Of a DNA stretch of 64,000 bases, positions 27,801-41,286 are shown one piece after another. The position numbers and the translations under genes are program-made. The notes beneath the pieces were generated by a model. The model worked only from the letters and a program-made list of their open reading frames with translations. It was not told the DNA's origin and searched no databases. Within the stretch, counting starts at the first letter, position 1. The number at the start of each line of letters is the position of its first letter. The stretch covers positions 29,997,679 to 30,061,678 of the forward strand of contig JAFMSR010000019.1 of the NCBI GenBank assembly GCA_022818135.1, written 5' to 3'. The DNA is from Saxidomus purpurata. Taxonomy: Eukaryota > Mollusca > Bivalvia > Venerida > Veneridae.

Positions 27801-29047
27801 GCCCTCTTGTCCTGTACATCTGAGTACAATAAAAGTCAGCATTAGTTTCTTAAATTTAAAAGTATATAAGTGGTTGAACTACAGTAAGTTAAGCTGTGTT
27901 TACACTTTTTGCTATTTTATGCTGTTAAGAAAGTACCAGAACTGTAATTGTTACAAACTTAAGTTGTCAGCAGGTCAGACTGGTAGCCTGAATCTGCGAA
28001 TATAAAACATATTTCATGATTAGCTTAGTTTGAGAATGAAGATTTTCATCTGTAGCATAGCAAGTATGGAGAAAGTTATACAGTCATACATGTACAAAAA
28101 ATGGAGTTTTAACTCATTAAACCGGTACCCTGCTCAATTTCTAAGATGGCCTTGTTTAAAGGATTTGTTATATGTGCATGTGATGATTGATGCAAAGTCG
28201 AAGCTCAGATAATCTGAATTAATTTGTAAAATGTTGTAATGTTTTAATGCTATATTGATACATAGTCTGAGCTCAAAACTGAGTTGCGTTCTATTTTTTT
28301 TACAATCACCAGAGCCTCAATTTTGAAAATAGATATTTGTATCATTTAAGAAATGTACAGCTGAATACACTTAGGCCTGGGTTCAAAATCAAATATTTCC
28401 TATGCATTTAACTTCTGTTGAGAAAACTAATTATATATAAGAGGGTTATATGACAACAGCTTTTGGGTTTAACAGATGTTATGTAGATGACTTCTGTGCA
28501 AGTCAGATGAAAAATTGTATTGATTTCATTAAGTTTGAAGAAAGTCTGTTGAGCTCAGAAAGTTTTGATTTCCGGCCGAATTCTGAAATGGGTGAAAACC
28601 TTAAGACTCAGTAAAAAGCTGGTATAAAACATTGTCAGTACTAACCAGATTAGCATATATTTGCAGGTTGGAGTGACTGGATTTTGTATGGGTGGGGCTC
28701 TCACCCTGGCATCTGTTGCCCTTGTACCGGAAATCAGTGCCGCAGCACCTTTTTACGGAATCCCGAGCCCACAACTTTGTGATGTGAGCAAGATCGACAA
28801 ACCTGTGCAGGCCCACTTTGGGGAAGCAGATACTCTCAAAGGCTTTTCATCTAAGGAGGATGCAGAAGCTTTGAAAGACAAACAAAAAAATAACAAAAAC
28901 TTTGAACTGTTTCTCTACCCAGGCTGCGGGCATGCTTTTACTAACCCCACAGGTCCACTTGGGAATTACAAGAAAGAAGAATGTGAGCTTGCACTCAACA
29001 GGATGACAGAGTTTATGAATAAACACCTTTCAAAAGCCTTGCTGTAA
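24828..29047 (+). CDS. Dienelactone hydrolase family protein (carboxymethylenebutenolidase-like), 3 exons
   Basis: Alpha/beta-hydrolase of the dienelactone hydrolase family, expected to hydrolyse small lactones or esters in the cytosol; no signal peptide is seen. Coding exons 24828-24938, 25766-25984 and 28667-29047 join in phase 0 (37 + 73 + 126 codons) to 236 aa plus TAA, the usual family length. Junctions are CAG|GTAAAA, AAAAG|GAA, AAG|GTTTAG and TTGCAG|GTT. Family signatures: IIVLQEWWGMN with the Glu38 that in bacterial enzymes contacts the nucleophile; GFCMGG with nucleophile Cys117; HFGEAD with Asp165; GCGHAF with His199. The whole Cys-Asp-His triad is present. The EWWG.N form resembles bacterial, fungal and plant dienelactone hydrolases more than my recollection of vertebrate CMBL, so orthology is uncertain. 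The exon-1 acceptor lies about 50 bp after a MITE (24424-24775). Intron 2 is filled with tandem repeats. Confidence 0.93.
26200..27245 (+). repeat. Degenerate tandem repeats in intron 2 of the hydrolase gene
   Basis: Repeated AGGTCACCTGGTCAA-type units (26200-26660), then units with AGAGCTTAGATATTTGGCATGT (26690-27240). The second group matches the array at 32.6-33.5 kb. Confidence 0.6.
27270..27757 (+). repeat. 19-20-bp minisatellite in intron 2 of the hydrolase gene
   Basis: About two dozen degenerate units of AGCAACCAGTGACTTCCTT. Non-coding. Confidence 0.85.
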
Positions 29048-29077
29048 GAAGTTGAAGGAGATATATACAACACTTAT

Positions 29078-29325
29078 ATGCAACTTTTCAGTTTCACATT
29101 GTAACTTAATTTAACTCCTATGCAATTTTTCAGTTTTGCAGTGTAACTTAATTTAACTCCTACGCAACTTTTCAGTTTCACATTGTTACTTAATTTAACT
29201 CTTACGCAACTTTTACGTTTCGCAGTGTAACTTAATTTAACTCTTTCGCAACTTTTCCGTTTCACTGTGTAACTTAATTTAACTAATTATGCAACTTGTA
29301 GTTTCCCATTGTAACTTTTATTTTA
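29078..29325 (+). repeat. 42-bp minisatellite directly after the hydrolase stop codon
   Basis: About six units of TAACTTAATTTAACTCCT...GCAACTTTTCAGTTTC, starting about 30 bp after the TAA at 29047, so probably within the 3' UTR. The minus-strand ORF across it is a translation of the repeat. Confidence 0.85.
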
Positions 29326-29908
29326 AAGGGGCACTCTCTACATCTATCAGATTATATTCTCGCAACATAGATAATGTGTTTGATGAATAGATACATTTTA
29401 AAGAACAATGCTTCATTTTAGCACTATCAACTTGGATGCCTTTTGTAATAAATTAGTTAATATCCACCCATTAATTGTACAACAACTTTACATAGATTAT
29501 TAAATGGTTTATGGTACTGCAACATATTTTAAAACGCAACTTTAATCGAAACTGATTGGAATTTATGGCTTAAAATTAAGTTTAAGTAATGATACTTGCA
29601 AATATTCGAATATTTATGCTTTTGAAGTTATAACATTTGATACCAGTTTTAGGGAGTGCCTCTTCAATCAGTAAAATCAGCAGTACTGTAAACCATTCAA
29701 TAATCTAGGTAAAGTTTTCGTGTACAATTGATGGATGGATAGCGATTTATTACAGATCTGTATTTCAATTATTTGTGCTGAAATGAGGTATTTTTCGATA
29801 TATGTTGTTCTTTAAAATTGTTTTTATTTATCAGTTTAGTATGTTCATTGAACACATTATTTATGTTTGGAGAATATAACCTGCTAGATGTAGGGAGTGC
29901 CGCTTTAA
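29326..29908. mobile_element. 583-bp element with about 58-bp TIRs
   Basis: Left end TAAAGGGGCACTCTCTACAT, right end the inverse (ATGTAGGGAGTGCCGCTTTA). The arms extend through GATTATATTCTC...AATAATGTGTT. Fragments of the same end motif occur near 10739, 23640 and 24000. No ORF inside. Confidence 0.78.
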
Positions 29909-30599
29909 CCATCAAATGCTTTGTTTTCAGTTTAAGTAACATGGTTTATTCCATAACCTACATGGCATCAAAACTGTAAGTGAAAACAAAATAGAAGTCT
30001 GAAAACATATTCTCATAGATTTGATATTAACATGCTTTACGCAGGTCTTTTATTTTATTAGCTTTGATTTGCAGTGTGTTTTGAATTGTTTCTGTTTCTG
30101 TTTTTTATTTTTTTTTAAATGATGAAATTTTATCCATGTATTTGCAAAAGATAATGCAAAATTAACACAATGACCTTAATATTTTATTCTCACTTGACAT
30201 TTTATTTCTTCACAAATCTACTCCTTTTTGGTGTTTTATTAGGTATCAAGTGGTTTCACCCATTAGTCATTTCACTTAGTCATTTCACCCCTAGTCACAT
30301 CACCCCAATATTTGTAAGATACTGATAAAGTATGTGTGAAATGAACTATTGTTATATTGATTGATATGATTGCCAAAGATGTTTTTCAATCACAGAGTAA
30401 TCAAATATAACTTCAAAACTTGCTGTTTCTGTGTTTTTTTGAAAACAGTAAAATAAAAACTAGAATTTAGTATAAGTTTGTTGACTTATTAATAAAGTAT
30501 CAGTTCTGAAATTACTAATTGCCATGAATTTATAGAATAAATAAACTTTTTTACTTGAAACCCTTAAAATGTCTTGTGAATATTTGTTTGGAATCTAAT

Positions 30600-31278
30600 T
30601 TTAGCTCGACTATTCGAAGAATAAGGGAGAGCTATCCTAGTCACCCGAGTGTCGGCGTCGGCGTAACCACTTATGTTAAAGTTTGCGTACCACCTCAAAT
30701 ATTTTCAAAGTCCATTGACATCTGGCTTTGAAACTTTGCACGCTTGTTCACCATCATGCCCCCAACCTGTGCACAGGAGGAGGTAACTCTATCAAGCATT
30801 TTGACAAAATTATGCCCCTTTTTCGACTTAAAATTTACGTTAAAAGTTTGCGTACCACCTCAAATATTTTCAAAGTCCATTGACATCTGGCTTTGAAACT
30901 TTGCACGCTTGTTCACCATCATGCCCCCAACCTGTACACAAGAGGAGGTCACTGTATCAAGCATTTTGACAGAATTATGCCCCTTTTCGACTTAGAATTT
31001 ATGTTAAAGTTTGCGTACCACCTCAAATATTTTCCAATTCAATTGTCATCTGGCTTTGAAACTTTGCACACTTGTTCACCATCATGCCCCCAACCTGTAC
31101 ACAGGAGGAGGTAACTCTATCAAGCATTTTGACAAAATTATGCCCCTTTTTCTACTTAGAATTTACGTTAAAGTTTGCGTACACCTTAACACTAACAATA
31201 TCCTCCAGGATAGATATTATTTTAAATTGTCAATGACTGAGAATAGTCGAGTGCGCTGTCTACTGACAGCTCTTGCAA
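30600..31278 (+). repeat. Tandem-array element (about 163-bp units) with AGCTCGACTATTC / AATAGTCGAG ends
   Basis: Units start AAAGTTTGCGTACC at about 30678, 30844, 31005 and 31170. The closing end GTCGAG(T)GCGCTGTC...ACTGACAGCTCTTG is the same as that of the array near 23.4 kb. ORFs across it repeat the same peptide and are not genes. Confidence 0.75.
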
Positions 31279-31286
31279 CACAAGCA

Positions 31287-32345
31287 ACTGCTTTTCCTAT
31301 ATAAACAAAAGGGAAAAGCCTGTATTTTATTTTACGATAAAATACAGCAGGTTTTTCCAAGGAAAACGTGCGGTAAATAACATAACGCTGTGACGTATGA
31401 AAACAAGTGCGTCCAATTGTATATTGCGTTTTAAGGTTACAATGGAGTACTACTACACGTTAAATAAAGTTTGGGATAGTTTTCAAGGAAAATCACATGT
31501 AAGAATCGAAATAATAAACTGTTCCCCTTTATTTTTTTTGTTCAATAAGATACAGCCAGTTGTTTGGATGCGAAAAATAGAATTACTCCTGCTATGCACT
31601 TACTACGCATCCAACCTCCTGACTATTTTATTCAACGATAAAATACAGGGAGACATTTATTATTAACCAGGTTTTCCGAAGGAAAAATACTGGTTATTAG
31701 ATTGAGCGCGGGCGGGCGTAAACAATTTCTCCTGTGCGCAACTCCTCCTACATTTCTCAACGGATTTCAACCAAACTTTCACAGAAGTATTGTCATGAAG
31801 TGCTCTGGCGCATATTGTCGGGGTTTTGTGATTTGGTCATTTTTGACAGAATTATGGCCCTTTGTTTTTTTTTTCACATACATGTATGTAATTCTTCTGT
31901 GCGCAACTCCTTCACAGAAGTATTGTCACTAAGTGCCCTGGCGCACATTGTCGGGGTTATGTGATTTGATCATTTTTGACAGTATTATGGGCCTTTGTTT
32001 TTTTCCACATAATGTAATATATATAGAGACATACTCTGCTGTGTGCAACTCCTACATTTCTCAAGGGATTTCAACCAAACGTTCACAGAACTATAATTGT
32101 GAACTTTTGAATATATAATGTTCTGCCCCTGGTTGTCCGTCCGTCCGTCCGGTAGCAATTTTGTGTCTCCTTATTTAAGTATATATAAAAGGGATAATAC
32201 TCTGTTATTATAGAAGGGAGAATACTCTGTTATTACTGTCTATTTTAAGAATAGATTACCAGTCCTGTATACTTTGGAGTATTCTGTTACAGTAAGATGA
32301 CAAAATTTCTCATTAGACCAGCGGTTCAAACCCCATACAGAGCAA

Positions 32346-32379
<34 letters not shown>

Positions 32380-33510
32380 TTGCCTGAATTATGGCCCTTT
32401 GCTTTTTTTCCACATATGTTATATATAAAAGAATACTGTCACGTGCCCACTTCCTCCTACATTTCTCAAGATATTTAAACCAAACTCACAGAACTGTTGT
32501 CATCAAGTGCCCTCGTGCATATTGTCTGGGTTTTGTGTTTGGATCAATTTTGCCTGAATTATGGCCCTTTGCTTTTTAGCTCACCTTTTTAGCTATTAGG
32601 GTCGCATTCCGTCCGGCGTCCGTCGTACGTCCGTCCACCATTTTCTTCAAACGACATCTCTGAAACCACTGGGCCAATGTTGATGAGACTTTGCAGGGAT
32701 GTTCCTTGCATGAAGCTCTATCAAAGTTGTTAAAAGAATTCCATTCCATGCAGAACTCTGGTTGCTATGGCAACAAATAGGAAAAACATTAAAAATCTTC
32801 TTCTCTGGAACCACAAGGCCTAGAGCTTAGATATTTGGCAGGTAGCATTGTCTAGTGGACCTCTACCAAGATTGTTCAAATTATGACCCCCCGGGTCAAA
32901 ATTGACCCCGCGCGGGTGGGCACTTAGTTTTTGCATAGGCATATATAGGAAAAACTTTAAAAATCTTCTTCTCTGAAACCACAAGGCCTAGAGCTAAGAT
33001 ATTTGGCATGTAGCATTGTCTAGTGGACCTCTACCAAGATTGTTCAAATTATGACCCCCGGGTCAAAACTGACCCCGCACCGGGGGTCACTTAGTTTTGT
33101 ATAGGAATATATAGGAAAAACTTTAAAAAATCTTCTTCTCCGAAACTAAAAGGCCTAGAGCTAAGATATTTAGCATGTAGCATTGGCTAGTGGACCTCTA
33201 CCACGATTGTTCAATTTATGAGCCCCGGATCAAATTTGACCCCGCACAGGGGGTCACTTAGTTTTACATAGGTTTATGTAGGAAAAACTTTAAAAATCTT
33301 CTTCTCTGAAACCAAAAGGCCTAGAACTTAGATATTTGGCATGTAGCATTGGCTAGTGAACCTCTTCGAAGATTGTTCAAATTATGACCCTCGGATCAAA
33401 ATTGACCCCGCACCGGGGGTCACTTAGTTTTACATAGGCTTATATAGTAAAAATCTTCTTCTTTGAAACCACAAGGCCTAGAGCTAAGATATTTGGCATG
33501 TAGCATTGGC
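31287..33510 (+). repeat. Cluster of tandem-array repeats
   Basis: 31287-31690: TTTTACGATAAAATACAG palindromic pieces. 31690-32580: units with CACAGAAGTATTGTCA and ATTATGGCCCTTTG, plus a poly(T) run at about 32347. 32577-33510: about 168-bp units with AAGGCCTAGAGCTAAGATAT and ACCCCGCACCGGGGGTCACT. ORFs here are repeat translations. Confidence 0.7.
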
Positions 33511-36500
33511 TGATGTTTATGTTTAGGCCTACAAGTTCCATAGATATAGACAGTAGAAACTGCCTGTAAACAGCATTTGAAATTGCCAAATTATCAAAGT
33601 TGCTGAATATTCATCATTTCCAAGTTGGGCTGCCAGATGAAACTGGTCATCTAAACTCTCCTATTTCAAAGTTCTGTTTCAAGAGAACATCTGATACTGC
33701 AGTGATGTCATTTTGTGTATAAATAAAGGTCCTATTACTCATAATCCTCAGGAAATAGCTACTTTTTGCACTATTCACGACTACCGCATACCTATGACAG
33801 ATGACACAAACAGGAATACATCCAAATTCCAGCCAGAAATCACTGATTGGGGTCTCTATAGCCCAGGTCCAGCTTAATAATTACTAATAAAACACGGGTA
33901 CCTTAGAAGTGTGTCCTTGACACCACAGTTAGCTGTTATTTAGGGAAATGCCCCAAGTGAAAGTGTTGCTCGTACCAGTGTGCTGCAGTCAGTCAAAAAA
34001 GCTGATGAAACTGCCACATGTTCCTTGTCAGTCATTGTATCACTAACCTGTGTACAAAAAAGTGAGTGAAAAACAGTTAATATTTGATACTGTGAAGATA
34101 AATATGAGTGCAACTGCAACAGAGAAACCGAATTTTGGCACCAGCATGCAGAAATGCAAGGCCGAGAACATGTCCATCAATGTCTATCTGTGAAGAAATA
34201 ATTATTTTACAGAAAATGCACATGAACGCTTTGTGTCCACTATTCATCCGCTTAACAATGGTATTGTGGAGATAGCTAAAGCCTACCGGCAGATTGAAGT
34301 TCATCCCTCCAAAACCTCATCCCATTCCCTCGGTCAGATACAAAGAAAATGTGGAATACAAAAACAAACTGCAAAATACTGGTAAATGTGAAGTACATGT
34401 ATATCTTCCTGTCAAAGGGTTTAAACACTTCGATCATGACATCTGCAATACAAGAAATTTCATTCTACAAAGTCAATTCACAGCTTTTGGCAAAATTTAC
34501 CCCTTGTCAATCAATATCCACGTGTCATAATACAGATCACAGTAATTACAAATGCAGATGAAATTATCTCCCTTGAACTGTATTTTAGTAAATAAGTATT
34601 AAGTAATAAGTAAATAAGTATTCAGAAATGGCCTGTCCAATTATGAAGGAAAATCCCATAAATGCCTTAAATTTTATCGTTTTAATGTCATTTGTAATAA
34701 AACTCTCATTTATAAGTCAAAATTTACAAAATGTCAACTGAAACATTCACTTAAATCTTTACTTGCATTGGAAGAGTATTTTGAGTGAATTTCCACAAGT
34801 TTCCATGTACGCGGCTGCCTGTATAAAACAATCACAAGCTAAGTGCATGATAACTGATTGATTTCACAATAAAAACACCGTCATTGAACAATAAAAAGTT
34901 ATCAAATACAATTTACATCTCATGACATAATGAGTGCATTGAGAGCAAAAAGCAGATAGTTTAAAACAAAACAGTAAATAAACGTTGACAATTACCTTGA
35001 CCAGACCTGCCGGTTTTCCTGGACATCAAGCAGAGGAAAACATTTTTTCGGCATCTTAAATACATGTCTAGTATCTTGCAAATACTTACACTGAAGCCGA
35101 ATACAGTCCAATAAGACTATGTGGCCTGAACCTTTCCCCCGGTTCAGACATTTTAGTCTCTCAGTCATGGCTATACCGGGTACAAAGATCAAATGCTCCG
35201 CAACGAAATTTGGCGGCACATGAAATACATCTTTTCAACTGGGGGCCACCGATCAAATAAGGTGGTAGAGCAAGTATCACAGCTTACTGGTAAGTGTTAT
35301 GTGCAGTGTTCCATCTAGAAAGTTGGTATTTGATTAATACCGCATATTATATCCCACTGACTGCTCATTGCGACAGCACTACCCAAATGCGGCATCTCTG
35401 GTTATCCAATCTTGCTATTTCATTTATTAAACTGTATATTTTCTTTCGAATATCCCTCCATTTTTACCCTCAATTATAAATTTAAATGTACTTCATATAA
35501 AAAATCACCAATTTTTACAACAAAAAACAACATATTTTTATTATATAATATGAAATTCCTAACTTTATATAATTTCTTAATATGTTCTTACAACATATGT
35601 CTGCACTATGACCAAGTTGCACCAACATATCTTTTAATATAAACAAGTTAGTCAATATAAAAAAATCAGGGACCCCTGTTAAAGCTTCCCGCCTTTATCA
35701 GGCCCCAGAACACATTATTTTAGTATATACTCAGTTAAACATTATGGCAAGTCAGCCCGAAACGAAAAACAAACCTGTTCTGAAAAGTATCGTACAAGAG
35801 AATAAATTCTAGCAGCAGGCCTCGGACCCCAGTTATTTTTACTATATGTTCTATATAAACATTATGCCAGCTGGCAATTTCTCTGACATTCCGATCAAAT
35901 AAAACTAACCTGTTCTGAATAATATCATCCAAGTGCAACATTTTAAGCTGCAGTAAACTATAGGTTGAGCGGCATTTTTTTTTCACCATTTCAGGTCAAA
36001 GTTCAGAAGTATGAATAATTTCTGAAAATGGTCGGAACCATGCAAAATCACTACTGTAAACAAGCAGTAAAGTTAATATTTTCTGACATAAAAACTTCAA
36101 TAAAATTGCCATTTTCATGCTATTAGGTCTTCTCTGCCAATAAATGCCCTTCATCCTACATCTTTCATTCAAAAAAATTAAAATATCCAGCATCAAACAC
36201 AAGCACTATTTTACCTATAACTGCTTCCTATTGTGGTCAACCAAGGGCAAATAACTGTGATCTGATGCCAGCAGAAAACTAGGGGTTGATCTGCATTTTT
36301 TCACTATTTGAGGTCAAAGTTCATGAATATTACCTGATGGCCGGAACCATGGGAAATCACATATGTAGACAAGAAGTCACTGAATACATTCTAATATAAA
36401 AACTGAAACATAATGCACATTTACCAACTATTTCAGTTCTATTCTGACCAAAATTGCCATTTCTTTCATCTCCTCAATTTAAATATTCAATTATATCTAG

Positions 36501-37756
36501 CCTCAAACAGAGGCACCACTTACTATAATTTAAATTATTTCTTTAGTTGAACCGTCGTGAAAATAATTTAGTGATCAGTAACCTAACCCGGAATCTATTT
36601 TAAACTTCGTCGCGCATCAATTTGGTTGTTTATAATTACTACTAATTAACATAATGCATAGTAGTCAGCCGCAGGACGGAAGTCTTCATTTATCAAATCA
36701 TGGCGGGATTACTAAATTTAGATTGAAATTTAATGGTTCTGTTGATTTAAATTGTGGATGCATTTTTCCTTTGTACTTATCAATTTGAAAGTGTTTTTTT
36801 TTTTGGTGAAATGCCCTGAATCCATAGTAAAGTTTTCGTAAACGGGGCGATCATCAGTGATGATGTAAAACACTCAGTTTGGCGGACTTAGAAAGTGTAA
36901 TGCATAGGTACTTTTTTATCACTTGAAATACGCTAAAGTTTAAAGCAATGATCTGCTGGTCTAGTTTAAAGCATCCAGACAAGTTGAAGGTGCAGTAAGT
37001 GAAGCTGCAACTTGATGGGTTGAACACTGAATATGTCGTAGAAGAGGCTATACAAACTGAGGTAGATACAGCAGACATTGTAGAAGGAACAGGAACAGGT
37101 GCTTGTGGAGTGGGTTTGGAAAGCTGAAGATTGCATTCCTCATTACCAGAACTCTTGCCTTAGGTAATTTGTCAATATGTTTGACAATTTATACTTTGTT
37201 AGATCTTTTACACTATCTCACCGAAGCCTCATTTATATGACCTGTTATAAACATAATATGTCGATGTTCAAATCCGGCATCATCCAAACATTGTGTGGCA
37301 GTTGTTCTGAAACAGTGTACAGTGTTGCATGTTGCCAGTAAAAAAATCACTGTCCCGGATCTAATTATAAACAAGTATTATAAAAAATGAATTAAAAAAA
37401 CCTTAATTAGAAGTACAATTGTTAATTTTTTACTAGTACATGTAGTATGCCATATGAAAATACAATGGTTGATATATTTGAAAACAGGATTTCTTAATAT
37501 TTAGTAAGGTTCATGCGTTACAGTAACAGTATAGTATTACTCAAAACAATTTCAAAATTTATTAAAAAAACTTCTTTTTTCTTAACGTACTTCGTCGGTG
37601 TTCATTTATATGTATGGTTTTATCTTTACAGTTTAAATGAAAGAAACACTAATGCGATTTTGATGATACAATTTGACTTCACGTTCTGGCCGAGGCAGAA
37701 AATTTAGGCAAGTATTTATTTCATTTTTAAGCTGTAAGAATGATCAGAATTTAGTT
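33511..37756. other. Intergenic, no supported gene
   Basis: AT-rich, with no exon chain that I can support. A minus-strand open stretch (34992-35219) ends in a donor-like AAG|GTAATT, but it has no ATG start in frame near its beginning and no recognisable domain. Confidence 0.45.
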
Positions 37757-39744
37757 ACTAAAGTCTGTCCCACCTTATTTTGAGACCTAGATTGCTGAGC
37801 TATTTTACACAAATATTTGCTAGCCCTACTCGTACACTTTTCAAAGTAGAACAACGATATCTCTAGACGTGTTTTTTTTCTTTTTATTTGATGTTGATGT
37901 CATAAATCGTATTTTTCATATTGCTCCCATACGTCATAACGTCACTGTTTCAATATGGCGGTGCCCGCGTCAGGGGCTTACTCAAAATTAACAATGCGCT
38001 AATTACACTGGCAGACAGAATCCTCAACATGCGTTCGCGATTTTTTTTATTTTGAATTTTAACTAAAATTTAAAGTACTGAATACATCGCTTGTTTTATC
38101 AGCTTTCAATTAGGGGTCTTTTATAAAACTTTAAAAAATGTTTAAGTTACGACTATTAAAAACACCACCAACTGTACAAAAACGGACTATCGGCTTATCC
38201 GATTAATACCTTATCAATAAAAATATTGTAATACTGATGTGGCATGATAGGATGCGTTATACCATGGTCACATTAACTCTACTAAGCTTCGTACTTCGAA
38301 ATTTTGCAAAATCAAACGTACGGACATCGTAGCGAGCATCGTAAAGACTTTTTTAATTCGAAGAGGACTCGGGAACTTGGTGAAAATGTTTCACCGAGCT
38401 CCCGAGTTCTGGCCGAGCTCATAGAATTGTTTGATGTCTGGAGCAGCTCGCAAGGGCCACGATAGAGCTTAAACGGGCATCGTACGATTTGGCAACACTG
38501 CAAGACCCGTAAAAGCTTGCCGATGTTCGCACGACTGTCATAGGAGAGAAGCACGTTCAACGTAAAATGTTCGTACGATACAACGGACACCGGGTAGGGA
38601 CCTTGCGATGACTGCACGAGGCCAACAGGTTGTTACGTTCGTCGGACGGGCTCGATACGGCATCCTTGACGATTATAGTAAATAAAAAAAGAAATTTTCA
38701 GATATCGCTGAACTTGTTTATTCTTGTGCACCGTACGAGCGTCGTACGAACACATGTGCAGACCGTACAGAATTTGAAGATAATTCATTGAAACAACAAT
38801 TATGTTATGATCGTTACTTTCGCTACATATCCAAGTTTTGAAAGTTATATTTTGATTGCAAAAAATCTATAAATCGTATAGACATCGTACGGATATAGCG
38901 GTGCTTATTTTTTTTTTCTTTATCGTTTATAATTGAACACATACGTTAATCGGGCCCCGTCCGAGCAACAATGATACTTCTTCATAATTGTTGTTTCAAT
39001 GAATTCTCTTCAGAGATGTATTTCTTTAAGTCAGAAGTCTGTTATGTTTTCATTTCGTTATTTCAAAAGAAATGGATGATAACTGATTTAGTGAATTAAC
39101 CAATTTTAACAAGTCATAATTATGACTAGTACTTTCATCATTATGGCACTGGTTTTTATCCCTCGGTTTTCTACACGGTAATGCGATATTGTCGGCAGTA
39201 TGCATAAATACAATGTAGATACATATGCATTCCATTTTGTCAAATGTCATATTACATCTACAGTATGTAAGATTATTTTATAAAAATAAAAATATATTGG
39301 TGTGAACCAGGGCAATGTGAAAAGACCGCCGATTGCCGGGGATATAAACTGGTTTTTTTTTTCTTAAACATTAAAATACAAATGTATGTTTTATGAAAAT
39401 AGGCGCAAAATATTACACAGGAAAATGTGACTATAAGTCATGTCAATGTTTGAGTTTATAGGTTTGAAATTTATGAAGAAATAATATGTGGGTCCCGTCC
39501 CCTACCCCATCCGTATAATCACTCACAAATAACTATATCTTTATATGTGATAGAGATCTATATAACCTTCACTCTGTAAAGGAAGTTTAACTGGAATACA
39601 AGAGTCAAATTGCCCGTCCGTCTATCTGTCTTTCCATGTGTCTGTGCATATTTTGTTCGCGCTATTTCTCAGCAACTACTCGCACGATATCATCAATGAA
39701 CCTTTACAGGAGTGATTCTCGGCATATTTCGCTCAGATAATTTT

Positions 39745-40106
39745 AATGCCCCCGAAGGGTGGCATATTGAAATCGCACCGTCCGTCTGTCAGTCCGTCTG
39801 TCCGTCCGTCCATCTGTGCGTCCCCACTTACACATTCGTGTCCGGACTGTAACTTTGTCATGCATTGAAGGATTTTAAATAACTTGGCACAAATGTTCAG
39901 CACATCACGCCGATGTGTCGCGTGCAAGACCCATGTCCCTGCCTTAAAGGTCAATGTCAAACTTTATGTTTAAAAGTAATGGAATACTGTATGCATGATA
40001 ACTCTATCGTGCATGGAAAGATTTTAAAATTATATAGCACATTTATTTAGCACATGGAGAGGACACAGACTGTGAGACACCTCTTTCGGGGGCATTCGTC
40101 ACTAGT
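39745..40106. repeat. TGCCCCCGAAGG-bounded repeat
   Basis: Starts TGCCCCCGAAGGGTGGCAT, has a (GTCC)n-rich section, and ends CTCTTTCGGGGGCA (inverse of the start). Overlapping ORFs are repeat translations. Confidence 0.65.
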
Positions 40107-40325
40107 TATTCAAGTACACGATATTCTGAAAAGGAAACGTATCAACTAAACGAATCTTCTAACGCACCACATGCCTTTTCGTTCTTTATTTAATAATCAA
40201 CACTTCCTGTATCTGCTAGCTTATTTTTAGATGTCAGTCGAAAAAAGATCTGTACAGAATATTTTTAAGAGTTTCGAACTATGATGTGAATGCTGAGCGC
40301 ACCCCTTAATTGCTTACTTGCTCAA

Positions 40326-40790
40326 TACAATTCAATTCAATTCTTTATTCATCATGGCATATTACATGCATGTGATGCTGACATCAACAATAAACAATGT
40401 AAAACTTACAATAGAATTAAAAACACATAGGTTGACTAGACAAACATATTAATAATGCTTACCAGTATAACTACTAACTTCTAAAGAGTTGTAAAAAAAA
40501 GTTTTTCCAAAAATAAGAAACATTTTTTGAAAATTTTGTAATTTAAGTAGAGCTATATATAGAGAATGAAATTATTTGAATTTTGAAATAATAATTTTAG
40601 AGAATAACGCCAATTTAGTCAGTCTTGTTTCATCCTGACTAGATCTATTCATAAGTTTTTCTAGATTAAATGAATTTGGGTGATTTATGTAATATCTAGG
40701 AATAAAGCTATTTCTGCTATTTGTAAAAAAATTACAATCAAAAAGGTAATGACAAGACATCACTCATATTAGACTGAGACTCCGTGTAAA
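40326..40790 (-). mobile_element. LINE 3'-end remnant (minus strand)
   Basis: Minus-strand peptide with NSFIPRYYINHPNSF and KLMNRSS, resembling the end of a non-LTR retrotransposon ORF2. It is followed by a 3' end with AATAAAGAATTGAATTGAA. 5'-truncated; clade not certain. Confidence 0.55.
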
Positions 40791-41286
40791 CAATTAAAAT
40801 ATGCGAGGATCGTGTTGAACATATGCATATTACGGAAAATAAATATAATGTATAACGTAAGTAACGATTTATATTTCATTTGTTGGGAGGTAATATGATT
40901 ATTGAGTCTGTCTCTAGTCCAAAATTCCACGGTAAATCGTTCATTTTGCTTGATTTAGTGTTTCATTTAATTTTTCGAAAGTTTTGATACACCCCCTAAT
41001 AAATTCAAGGAAAAAGTGCAAGGTTTCCCGAAAAATCTCCAAAATGGCGTACATGTAAACATTAGCGTTTTCCCATAGAGAAATTAAAAGCAGCGATATG
41101 AGAAAACGAGCCAACTGATGCACAAACGTTTGAAATTCTCGAGGGTGACTTTTTTCTACATCACAAAACGGGTATTTAATTTTCAAGAAACATTCGATTT
41201 TTTTAGTGTAGGTCAAAGTTGAGGTCCCACAGTGGGATGGGACAGACTTTAGTATTAAATTATCATGATTATTTGTTAAAACTATT

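Larger units (their letters stand above)
37757..41253. mobile_element. Possible 3.5-kb TIR-bounded element (ACTAAAGTCTGTCCCA ends)
   Basis: ACTAAAGTCTGTCCCA at 37757 and its exact inverse ending at 41253. The interior holds other repeats and no transposase, so this is either a decayed element or two separate end fragments facing each other. Confidence 0.4.

Noticed and set aside
29078..29325. CRISPR-like array of 42-bp units
   Set aside because: The units are contiguous and degenerate with no unique spacers, and the genome is eukaryotic. It is a minisatellite.
30893..32579. Series of plus-strand ORFs of 60-97 codons
   Set aside because: They encode repeated near-identical peptides because they lie in tandem-array repeats.
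34992..35219. Minus-strand exon ending in a donor-like GTAATT
   Set aside because: The frame has no ATG at its beginning, no recognisable motif and no partner exon. Kept only as a remark in the region entry.
38312..38617. 101-codon minus-strand ORF
   Set aside because: No domain, no homologue that I recognise, and the surrounding sequence is rich in repeated CGTACG-like motifs.
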